From NCBI GenBank assembly GCA_004297765.1, contig SCTZ01000029.1:1-50420 (forward strand): DNA of 50,420 bases, given 5' to 3'. The position numbers and the translations under genes were made by a program. This document shows positions 44,252-50,420 of this stretch, piece by piece (the stretch's first letter is position 1; every line of letters starts with the position of its first letter). The notes under the pieces were generated by a model. It had not been told where the DNA came from and did no database searches. It worked only from the letters and a program-made list of their open reading frames with translations. This stretch comes from Chloroflexota bacterium. GTDB taxonomy: Bacteria; Chloroflexota; Dehalococcoidia; FW602-bin16.

Positions 44252-45625
44252 ATGATCGTTCTCAAGGAAGGCAACTGGCGCGTTCCCCGCTGGAACAGAA
44301 AGGTCTACGCGGTTGCCGGTGGTCTGACCGAGTACAAGAAGTTCTGTCCAGAGATGAAGGTCGAAGAGCAGGTTATGGTGGCGTTCCGCCAGATGCTGGA
44401 ACAGAACGACCTGAAGATGTCGCCCCGCGAGGTCAAAGGGCTGATCAACTTCATCGCCGCCGGCAACTTCAGCGACCATTTCCAGGATCAACTCTTGGCC
44501 GAAGCCAAGGTCACCGACTATCTCGGTCTCGATCCCATGTACGACATCGGCATTAAGACGGGAGGCGCAACCGGTGGTTCTACCGTCTTGACTGCGGCCA
44601 TGGCGGTCGCCAGCGGCTACGCTAACGTCGCCCTGGCGGTGGGCTGGGAACGTATGTCGGAAGTAGATACCCGCACTGGCAACTACTACATCTCCACGGC
44701 CGCCTGTAAGGACTTCGAGACCCGGCTGTCCCGCATCTACTCCGCCTATTACGCGCCGATGGCCGTCCGCTTCGCCTCGACCTACAATCTGTCCGAGCGC
44801 ACCCGTGCCAAGGTAGCGGTAAAAAATCATCTGTACGCCTACTATTCACCGTATGCCCAGCAGCCCGGAAAGTATACAATCGAGGATGTTCTCGCCAGCC
44901 CTATCTCGACCTACCCGTTGCGGTTCCTGGAGTGCTGCGCCATGACCGACGGCGCTGCCTGCATGCTGCTCTGCGATGAGGAGACCGCCTACAAACTGTC
45001 CGACACCCCGGTCGAAGTCTACATCGCGGGAGGCAGTCATACCTTGCGCGTGGCCGATCGTCGGGATATGCCGATACCTTTGCTGCCCAACGAGACGCCC
45101 GACATGTACAAGGACCTCATCAAGAGAGAAGAGGGAGGGCGCTGGCCGGGGTTTGAGAGCTTTGCCGCGGCCCGCTTCGCCGCGTACTTCGCCTACGGTA
45201 TGGCTGGTATCACCAACCCTATCGAGGAGCTCGACCTGGTCGAGCTGCACGACGCGTTCACCATCAGCGACATTCAGACCTACGGAGACATCGGGTTGCG
45301 CCCCTACGGGCAGGAACCGGACTTCATCGAGTCGGGGGACGCCTACTACGGCGGCAAATGCCCGGCCAACCTCTCTGGCGGTCTGATCGGCACCATGCAC
45401 GCCGTGGGCGCCACCGGGATCTTCTCCGGGGTGGAGTGCCTCTGGCAGATCCAGAATAAGTACGACAAGTTCCACGGCGACCCGAAGATCTGGGAGTCGT
45501 TCGGCAAGAAGAAGCCTGACGACTGGATGAGTCTCCAGGTATCTAACGCCAAACAAGCGGCCTGGGTCTCCCACGCAGGAGTCGGGTCACACGTCACCGT
45601 CGGCGTTCTCAGGAAGGCGTTCTAG
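44252..45625 (+). CDS. Thiolase-like protein lacking the nucleophilic cysteine
   Basis: A 457-residue SCP2-type thiolase homologue. Aligned to the thiolase at 39540, the ENGCPTGAD site reads KTGGATGGS, placing Gly105 (codon GGC) at the nucleophile. HDAF near 335 and the histidine in MHAVGATG near 385 are kept, while the C-terminal HNVGG region is changed to HAGVGSH. ATG 44252 has GAAGGGAG upstream. It is followed after 14 bases by a stand-alone DUF35 gene, the same pairing as in benzoylsuccinyl-CoA thiolase (BbsAB) and archaeal thiolase complexes. It may be a non-hydrolysing CoA-binding partner or use a different mechanism. Confidence 0.87.
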   Translation: MIVLKEGNWRVPRWNRKVYAVAGGLTEYKKFCPEMKVEEQVMVAFRQMLEQNDLKMSPREVKGLINFIAAGNFSDHFQDQLLAEAKVTDYLGLDPMYDIGIKTGGATGGSTVLTAAMAVASGYANVALAVGWERMSEVDTRTGNYYISTAACKDFETRLSRIYSAYYAPMAVRFASTYNLSERTRAKVAVKNHLYAYYSPYAQQPGKYTIEDVLASPISTYPLRFLECCAMTDGAACMLLCDEETAYKLSDTPVEVYIAGGSHTLRVADRRDMPIPLLPNETPDMYKDLIKREEGGRWPGFESFAAARFAAYFAYGMAGITNPIEELDLVELHDAFTISDIQTYGDIGLRPYGQEPDFIESGDAYYGGKCPANLSGGLIGTMHAVGATGIFSGVECLWQIQNKYDKFHGDPKIWESFGKKKPDDWMSLQVSNAKQAAWVSHAGVGSHVTVGVLRKAF

Positions 45626-45639
45626 GGGAGGAAATGATA

Positions 45640-46140
45640 ATGCAAGTAGATGTCACCACCAAGTACATAGGCGAGCCTGCAAAGGTGCAGGAGACAGAAC
45701 CCGCGATGGTGATAGAGTGGCCGCGGAGCCTAACTCACAGGCATACCTATGGGAAACTATCCCCTTTCTTCAAAGCTCTGGGGGAAGGAAGATTGCTTGC
45801 GACCAAGTGTCCCAACCCCGACTGCGAAGAAGATAGACTGTGGCTGCCGCCCCGGGCGGATTGTCCGGACTGCAACCAGCCCATGGTCTGGCAGGAGATG
45901 CCGCAGCCCATCATTGGCAAGGTGTACACGTACGCCCGCGTGGAATACGCCGGCACCGGCATAGAACTCACCACGCCCTACTATCAGATCGACGTCGAGA
46001 TACCGGGCCTGTGCACTATCTTTAAAGGCTACCTGGAGCACGGAACTCCCGAGATCGGGATGCCGGTGAAGGCGTGCTTTCGCTCGGGAGAGCCCACAAA
46101 CACTATCCTCGACATGTACTGGATACCGTCCGACGAATAA
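45640..46140 (+). CDS. DUF35-type zinc-ribbon/OB-fold protein
   Basis: A 166-residue protein. A zinc ribbon is suggested by CPNPDC and, 14 residues on, CPDC (about 50-80), followed by an OB-fold (IIGKVYTYARVEYAGTG, YQIDVEIPG, GMPVKACF). Known members bridge thiolase and HMG-CoA synthase-like enzymes or bind acyl-CoA. The ATG at 45640 is eight bases after GGGGAGG and is favoured over the ATG at 45634, which is only two bases away. It is coupled to the cysteine-less thiolase-like gene and likely forms its small subunit. Confidence 0.88.
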   Translation: MQVDVTTKYIGEPAKVQETEPAMVIEWPRSLTHRHTYGKLSPFFKALGEGRLLATKCPNPDCEEDRLWLPPRADCPDCNQPMVWQEMPQPIIGKVYTYARVEYAGTGIELTTPYYQIDVEIPGLCTIFKGYLEHGTPEIGMPVKACFRSGEPTNTILDMYWIPSDE

Positions 46141-46181
46141 TTCCGGTCTCAGATCGTCTGATCGGTCAAATGTGATCCAGC

Positions 46182-46205
46182 GGGGCAGGGCTTGTGCCCT
46201 GCCCC
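46182..46205. repeat. Perfect 10-bp GC-rich hairpin
   Basis: GGGGCAGGGC-TTGT-GCCCTGCCCC, 41 bases after the DUF35 stop codon. The stem is strong but there is no T-run, so it may be a Rho-assisted stop, an mRNA-stabilising hairpin or a dispersed genomic repeat. The rest of the 46141-46417 gap shows no supported gene. Confidence 0.6.
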
Positions 46206-46417
46206 GGACTATCTTGCATCTCGGACACATATCTGCGCAGGGCAGGGAGCCAATTTTCGATGACGGCAGTCCAAGGGCGAGACGATACTTCGTATACGTT
46301 TTCCAGAAAACGATCGTTTGAGATTATTAGACCCGGGTGCCTTCCTGTCCTCGAAAGAGTCAAGCTTCGTTCGGGGACGACAATGGGATCGCTGGAGGGT
46401 ATCAGTGCTGGTGAGCC

Positions 46418-47380
46418 TTGCTTAGGCTGGCTCTGCACAAGAGCAAAATCGGACAGATCAGGCTGAACGTCGCGTACGTCCAGTTCTTCCTATCCTGTGC
46501 CCTGGCAGGCGGAAACTACGTGGCCGCCAAGTATCTCGGTCAGGAGCTCGCGCCCCTGACCGGCGCCGCACTCCGGTTCATGCTGGCCTCCGCCTGCCTG
46601 ATGCCGTGGATGCTGCTCCAGGAAAGACGGCCAAGCCGCGCCACACTGCCACATCTTCCGACACTCTTTGTCCTCGGTCTGACGGGGATTTTCGGCTTCA
46701 ACGCGCTTCTCTTTCTCGGGCTACAGCAGACGACGGCCAGCAACGCCTCCCTGATCAGCGCAACCCTACCCATGATGGTTGCTCTGCTCGCCATCCCCTT
46801 GCTGCGGGAGCGGGTCGGCCGCCCTCAGGTCATGGGCATTCTCCTCTCCTTTGTTGGAGTGGTCTACCTCGTGGGACGGGGATCTCTGACCAACATCGTT
46901 GAGCTGCGCCTGAATCCAGGCGACCTACTTATCATCGGTGCAACCATGTGCTCCGCCCTCTACACAATTATCGGGAGGAGGATCGTCAGCCTCATGTCGC
47001 CATTGTCCGTCGTCGCCTGGGCCACAAGCGCCGGTGCGATGCTAATGGTCCTCTTCGCGCTTTTGGATCCCGCCTGGCACAGCGTTGATCGGCTCACCCC
47101 GTCCGGACTGATCGCACTGCTCTACATGGCGACGTTGGGATCGGTCGTGGTGCAGATCCTGTGGTACAGGGGGCTCGCCCACATCGAGGCCACCAAAGCC
47201 TCGATCTTCACCAACGTGACTCCGCTCTCCACGCTGCTTTGGGCATCCGCTCTACTCGGCGAGCGTCTTAGCATCTACGTCTTCATCACTGTCCCTATTG
47301 TGCTGTCTGGGGTCTTTCTCGTATCCAGAGGGAAAGCGCACCAGACAGACGCGAGAAGTACGATTTTGTTTCCCGAGTGA
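46418..47380 (+). CDS. EamA/DMT-family membrane transporter
   Basis: A 320-residue protein with about ten hydrophobic helices in two repeats of the EamA domain. The first repeat starts VQFFLSCALAGGNYVAAKYL and the second near 185. GLQQTTASNASLISATLPM and LLRERVGRPQVMGILLSFVG are typical of drug/metabolite transporters. Family members export amino acids, acids or other metabolites. The only in-frame start that covers the first helix is TTG 46418; no clear ribosome-binding site is seen, so the start is uncertain. It may be a separate unit, given the 277-base gap and hairpin upstream. Confidence 0.87.
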   Translation: MLRLALHKSKIGQIRLNVAYVQFFLSCALAGGNYVAAKYLGQELAPLTGAALRFMLASACLMPWMLLQERRPSRATLPHLPTLFVLGLTGIFGFNALLFLGLQQTTASNASLISATLPMMVALLAIPLLRERVGRPQVMGILLSFVGVVYLVGRGSLTNIVELRLNPGDLLIIGATMCSALYTIIGRRIVSLMSPLSVVAWATSAGAMLMVLFALLDPAWHSVDRLTPSGLIALLYMATLGSVVVQILWYRGLAHIEATKASIFTNVTPLSTLLWASALLGERLSIYVFITVPIVLSGVFLVSRGKAHQTDARSTILFPE

Positions 47381-47654
47381 GTTGGCGCAATCGCACCATA
47401 CATGGAACGCCCGACGAGCTGATCGCCCAACCACGGGAGTACGCCAATATCGGTCTCCGATCCGTCGCGCTCGCCAAAGTCGGCCATATAGGCGAGATGC
47501 CAGGCTGCGCTCCTCGTACAAGCACCTCTTGAAGATGACCGAGCACTTCCAGCACATATTCCGCTCGACGTCCTGAGTGGTAAGGGGTGATTATTAGGCA
47601 GACGGGGTGAACAGCGGATAAGATTTGCGGTGTCTGGAAGGAGGACGCCGTCAG

Positions 47655-48083
47655 ATGAACCAGGAAATCTTTGCTTTTCGAGCTGATTATCACCCGGTGC
47701 TGGCCAAGCTGATGGACCAGATGGGCCTGGTTGAGACAATCAACACGACGTTGCGGGAAGAGGCGGAGGATGTCTTGGTGGACACGGGCACGGTGGTGGC
47801 TGCTATGATCCACAACCTGCTCGGCGAAGGGGCTATTCGTCTGTATCGGCTGAGCAGTTTCTTTGCGGACAAACCGTTGCCCCTCTTCTTCCCCTGGTCT
47901 GCCCAACTCGATCGATCCGAACTGAACGATGACCGGGCCGGGCGGGCGTTAGACATGTTGTGGGCAACAGGACCGCAGAAGGACAGCAAAGACCATCGCC
48001 CGGACCTGAAGCAAATCCTCTTTAGGGTTTTTAGGGAGACTGCTGCACAATTGAGTAGAGAAGCTGGGTATCCTTACTGGTAG
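47655..48083 (+). pseudogene. Truncated DUF4277-type transposase (IS1634-like)
   Basis: The first 100 or so residues match the N-terminal DUF4277 domain of IS4/IS1634-type transposases (LVETINTTL, DLNDD-type SELNDDRAGRALDMLW). Then the frame jumps from GPQK to DSKDHRPDLKQILF, a segment that normally lies some 60-70 residues further on, so an internal deletion is likely. The frame then leaves the family (RVFRETAAQLSREAGYPYW) and stops. ATG 47655 has GGAAGGAGG upstream. It is a dead remnant. The 274-base gap before it holds no gene I can support. Confidence 0.75.
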
Positions 48084-48115
48084 GAGAGCACAACTCCACC
48101 AGGAGGTTACCCAGC
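48063..48115. promoter_or_regulatory. Imperfect hairpin that buries the ribosome-binding site of the next gene
   Basis: GCTGGGTATCCTTACTGGTA plus GGAG (48063-48086) pairs with CTCCACCAGGAGGTTACCCA plus GC (48094-48115) apart from a few bulges. The AGGAGG at about 48101-48106, the ribosome-binding site for ATG 48116, is inside the right arm. It could restrain transposase translation unless transcription begins inside the element. Confidence 0.6.
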
Positions 48116-48571
48116 ATGCAACAGCTTACCGTATGCGACGACATTATGGTAGTCCCGCCGCCTCGTCGACAGGGCAAAGGGCGTACCCTGGGGATCCATG
48201 CCGTCCAGCTTATCACGATGCTGGGCCTGCTGCCCTTGGCAGCCAGCATCATTGCGCTGGCCCTGTTCAGCCGACCGAGGCTCATCTCAGGAACGCACCG
48301 GCGCGGGCATTCCGTCGTCTACTCTGATGCGTCCATCGTGGTGATCGCCCTCATCGGCCGGCTCTGGAACCTCTCCAGCCGGGAAGTATGCGATTGGATC
48401 AGCTGCTGGCCAGCGCTCGCCGCAGCCTGCGGCTTGCCGGACGGGCGAGTCATCCACCCCGCCCATCTGTGCCGGCGTGTGCGCCACCTCGGCGCCTTTC
48501 CCTTCTGGCTCCTATACCTCGCACTCGTCTGGCAGACCATTCGCTGCGGACTCTTGCGAGGGCGAGACTAG
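48116..48571 (+). pseudogene. N-terminal fragment of a DDE-type transposase
   Basis: A 151-codon frame with [20 protein letters not shown] and later [15 protein letters not shown] before the stop. The YSDA...IAL...L pattern and the LRGRD ending recall IS4-like transposases, in which the first catalytic Asp region follows directly after such a GRD. The frame breaks exactly there and the sequence changes to DNA-methylase tail, so the transposase is truncated. The left end of this element probably lies near 48035, inside the DUF4277 remnant. Assignment rests on pattern memory, not a search. Confidence 0.5.
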
Positions 48572-48572
48572 C

Positions 48573-48766
48573 GCGGGGCATCTGCTCGCTGCCATCAAAG
48601 ACAAAGGCGAGGCTACAAGGCAGCTAGCTTATCGCCTCTACACTCTGTGTGAACGCCGGGGCTGGGCTGAAGACGCCCGCGCTTAAATGAGCTAATCACG
48701 AGTTGGAGCGGCATCGAAGCGGCTGCGGGAACGGTTGAGGGTGGGCAGTTGTCGTTGTTTGAGTAG
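48573..48766 (+). pseudogene. C-terminal remnant of a DUF1156-type DNA methylase, frameshifted
   Basis: The frame reads [20 protein letters not shown] and on to [11 protein letters not shown], then stops at 48684. Shifting frame by one base gives NELITSWSGIEAAAGTVEGG and QLSLFE before TAG 48766. The joined text resembles the tail of DUF1156-type adenine-specific methylases (COG1743). A single missing base in a TA(C/T)-AAT codon pair at about 48684 explains the break. The rest of the gene was lost when the transposase fragments joined. Directly downstream are ATPase and DUF932/DUF499-type genes, the expected company in defence islands. Confidence 0.6.
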
Positions 48767-48780
48767 ATTGGAGACCGTCG

Positions 48781-48909
48781 ATGCTCAAATCATTGCACCT
48801 CAAGAATTTCACGGTCTTTTCCGACGCCAACTTCGAGTTCGGTAATAATCTCTGCGTCGTCGGAGAAAACGGACTTGGGAACACTCATGCAAGTCCATGC
48901 GGGGGATAA
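48781..48909 (+). pseudogene. Stub of an SMC/RecF-like P-loop ATPase
   Basis: A 42-codon frame, MLKSLHLKNFTVFSDANFEF then NNLCVVGENGLGNTH, which matches the start of AAA/SMC-type ATPases up to the Walker A loop. Where GKTH or GKSH is required the sequence is GNTH (Lys to Asn), and the frame leaves the family five codons later and stops. Several hundred residues are missing. It lies 14 bases after the methylase remnant and three bases before the DUF932 gene, so the original operon order is still visible. Confidence 0.65.
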
Positions 48910-48912
48910 GTC

Positions 48913-49959
48913 ATGAGCGACAACTTGCTGCGCCAGACGGGATTGTTCGATTTTGCTTGCGCCCCGAGTGATCTCGTTGGATCAGCAGCCCTGGAGATCA
49001 GCGACGATGTCGGCCGTTGGAGGGCACGTGACGTAACCTATGTGGCCGGCAAGTGGCGCTCTTTATCTCGAATCATTCCGGCATTCTTCACCGATGACTT
49101 TAGAGCTTATCCCGATGGTCCACCGAACCCTCACCTGCGTGCGGTTATCAGGAGGCCGCTGACCCCAGCCGAGCAGCCCATTCCGGTCGGAGTGGTATCC
49201 AACAGCTACCGCCTGCCGCAGCACGCTGAGGTAGTCGAGAGATGCTTCGAAGGCCTGAGCGAGCAGAAGATCGACCCACAATCGCTGCGCTGCGAGATTG
49301 GACTCACTCCGCTGGGGGAGTGGATGAACTTCCGAGCATATTTCCCCGAGGACTTCTCGCATACACCAGCAGATGGGAATAAGCTCGCTCTTCGCCTCGA
49401 ATGCTGCAATTCGGTGGATGGTTCGAGCAGGTTGGTGATACTGCTCGGGTGGCTCCGTTACGTCTGCTCGAATGGGTTCGTGATTGGCGAGACCAAAGCC
49501 GCTCTGCGGGACGTGCACGACTTCGCCCTTGACCTGGAAGGCATCCCCAAGATCATCGCACATAGAATGACCAAAGTGGACCTGGAGATATCGCGACTCC
49601 GCCGGTGGGAAAAGACGGCGCTGGACTTCCCCCGATTCCGCGCCTGGGTCGATGGAGCATTGGCCAAGGAGTGGGGCAAGAAGGCCGCCTATCGGGTGCT
49701 GCATATCTGCGCGAACGGCACAGACGTGGAGATCATCGATCCCTTCGATCCCGGTCGGCCCAGCGAGAAGCGAACGCGACCGATCGCGGATGTGCCTGGC
49801 GCGACAATACCCGCTCGGAATCTCTACGATGTGAGTCAGGCGCTCTCCTGGGTCGCCACACGCAGAGCGAACCCCGAGGAGCGGCTGGAGTGGCAGGGGC
49901 GAATACCCGTTCTCATCGCATCCGCCGCAGCCGAAGCAACAGCGAGACCAATCCCTTAA
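48913..49959 (+). CDS. DUF932-type phage/plasmid-like protein
   Basis: A 348-residue protein that looks intact. [20 protein letters not shown] near residue 95 and [16 protein letters not shown] near 185 are the recognisable DUF932 blocks found in phage-, plasmid- and island-encoded proteins of unknown function. ATG 48913 follows GGGGGATAAG closely. No catalytic residues or membrane segments can be named. It lies between the ATPase stub and the DUF499-type gene, in a group that otherwise encodes a DNA methylase and ATPases, so a link to DNA modification or anti-phage defence is inferred from context only. Confidence 0.7.
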   Translation: MSDNLLRQTGLFDFACAPSDLVGSAALEISDDVGRWRARDVTYVAGKWRSLSRIIPAFFTDDFRAYPDGPPNPHLRAVIRRPLTPAEQPIPVGVVSNSYRLPQHAEVVERCFEGLSEQKIDPQSLRCEIGLTPLGEWMNFRAYFPEDFSHTPADGNKLALRLECCNSVDGSSRLVILLGWLRYVCSNGFVIGETKAALRDVHDFALDLEGIPKIIAHRMTKVDLEISRLRRWEKTALDFPRFRAWVDGALAKEWGKKAAYRVLHICANGTDVEIIDPFDPGRPSEKRTRPIADVPGATIPARNLYDVSQALSWVATRRANPEERLEWQGRIPVLIASAAAEATARPIP

Positions 49960-49991
49960 GTACTACATTTCCCAACTGGAGTGAGAGTCCA

Positions 49992-50336
49992 ATGAAGCCG
50001 TGGCGTGAAATCGCTGTCCCGCATCCCGACGTGCTGGAAGGCACGTTCCAGCAGGCGGAGTTCGCCGCCGACATCACGGCCGTGCGCACCGGCAAAGCTA
50101 CGCGGGAGTATCAGGACGCAACGGCCTTCTTTCAGCGCACCTTCATCACTGAAGGCATGCGCCTGCTGCTCATCCAGGTGGCACAGCGGCTGAACGGTAA
50201 AGGCGGCGAGCCGGTTATCCAGCTTCAGACAGCCTTTGGCGGCGGCAAGACGCATACCATGCTGGCGGTGTATCACCTCGCCACGCGGCAGTGCGCTCTA
50301 AGAAAGTGTATGAAAAGGGTGGATGGGTTATGGTAA
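49992..50336 (+). pseudogene. N-terminal fragment of a DUF499-type AAA+ ATPase, cut by an IS element
   Basis: ATG 49992 follows GGAG. The frame reads [20 protein letters not shown], then [18 protein letters not shown] and the Walker A segment [20 protein letters not shown] near residues 78-97, typical of DUF499 (COG1483) ATPases of more than 900 residues. After ATRQ the frame loses similarity and stops at 50336. The break coincides with the start of an IS5-like element at about 50295. The gene is therefore inactive unless the remainder is expressed separately. Confidence 0.7.
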
Positions 50337-50420
50337 GCTATCGGTATGAAGCGCCAACCATACCCGACCGACATCAGCGATTCTCAATGGCAGGTGATCG
50401 AGCCGTTGATCCCGCCGGCC
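50295..50420 (+). mobile_element. Left end of an IS5-family insertion sequence
   Basis: The DUF499 frame is interrupted at about 50290-50305, and GAAAGTGTATGAAAAGGG (from about 50303) has the look of an IS terminal repeat. The other end is outside the window, so the repeat and target duplication cannot be confirmed. The transposase starts 40-50 bases inside. Confidence 0.6.
50346..50420 (+). CDS. IS5-family (DUF4096) transposase, 5' end only
   Basis: Only 25 codons are in the window: MKRQPYPTDISDSQWQVIEP then LIPPA. The YPxD-[LI]-[ST]-D-x-QW-x-x-I-x-PL-[IL]-PP pattern is the DUF4096 start of IS5-family transposases. The ATG at 50346 lies about 50 bases inside the probable element end. The frame is open at the right edge. 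Confidence 0.8.
   Translation, partial: MKRQPYPTDISDSQWQVIEPLIPPA

Noticed and set aside
46166..46438. 90-codon minus-strand frame after the DUF35 gene
   Set aside because: Includes the GC-rich hairpin, has no clear start signal and overlaps the EamA start; no family recognised, although the segment around WLPALRRYV looks protein-like.
47295..47906. 203-codon minus-strand frame opposite the EamA end and transposase start
   Set aside because: Spans the 3' end of EamA, the gap and the antisense of the transposase; no ribosome-binding site and no coherent domain.
1..50420. CRISPR arrays, tRNA or rRNA genes
   Set aside because: No regularly spaced repeats and no cloverleaf or rRNA-like sequence were noticed by eye; a tRNA scan could not be run.

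Overview
The window looks like a chromosomal segment of an anaerobic or facultatively anaerobic, moderately high-G+C bacterium. Tungsten-type aldehyde oxidoreductase, indolepyruvate:ferredoxin oxidoreductase, an F420-type (FrhB-like) iron-sulfur protein, desulforedoxin-like microproteins and five class III CoA-transferases point to acid and acyl-CoA catabolism with ferredoxin as electron carrier. The gene mix and a CATTCTGAG/GAAGAATC-type palindromic element would suit Chloroflexota (Dehalococcoidia-like) or a similar uncultured lineage. That placement is an inference and no marker gene here settles it.

Region 1 (1-11448, all minus strand) reads as one operon from a promoter at about 11420-11448: VOC protein, CoA-transferase, FrhB-like protein, iorA, iorB, aldehyde:ferredoxin oxidoreductase, four-cluster ferredoxin, acetyl-CoA hydrolase/transferase family protein, two tiny desulforedoxin-like proteins, and an acyl-CoA ligase that runs off the left edge. 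It could oxidise a 2-oxoacid or aldehyde to an acyl-CoA or acid and pass the electrons to ferredoxin. Region 2 (11468-15304, plus) is divergent from it and encodes a two-domain MaoC hydratase and two CoA-transferases.

Region 3 (15415-34255, minus) is a very long probable transcription unit. It holds a complete branched-chain-type ABC importer whose parts are scattered among catabolic genes: two lipoprotein binding proteins, livG, livH, livM and livF. The interspersed genes are MaoC hydratase, two CoA-transferases, an Old Yellow Enzyme/dienoyl-CoA-reductase-like enzyme, 2-hydroxyacid dehydrogenase, FAH-family enzyme, PEP-mutase/isocitrate-lyase-family enzyme, acyl-CoA ligase and ketopantoate-reductase-like enzyme. 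The simplest reading is uptake of an organic acid, CoA activation, hydration and C-C cleavage. A 125-bp MITE-like palindrome with a TTAG flanking duplication sits between the two binding-protein genes.

Region 4 (34465-47380, plus) begins with an Lrp/AsnC regulator and continues with a beta-oxidation set: enoyl-CoA hydratase, tandem-domain 3-hydroxyacyl-CoA dehydrogenase, HMG-CoA-synthase-like/DUF35 fusion, SCP2-type thiolase, acyl-CoA dehydrogenase, acetoacetyl-CoA synthetase, a thiolase-like protein plus a DUF35 protein, and an EamA exporter. Two of the three thiolase-fold proteins lack the nucleophilic cysteine and both are tied to DUF35 domains. The promoters at 11468 and 35266 share three sequence blocks in identical spacing, which suggests one regulator controls regions 2 and 4.

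Region 5 (47655-50420, plus) is a decayed, transposon-riddled defence-island remnant: two truncated transposases (apparently nested), the frameshifted tail of a DUF1156-type DNA methylase, a stub of a P-loop ATPase, an intact DUF932-type gene, and the N-terminus of a DUF499-type ATPase cut by an IS5-like element that leaves the window. No tRNA, rRNA or CRISPR array was recognised.
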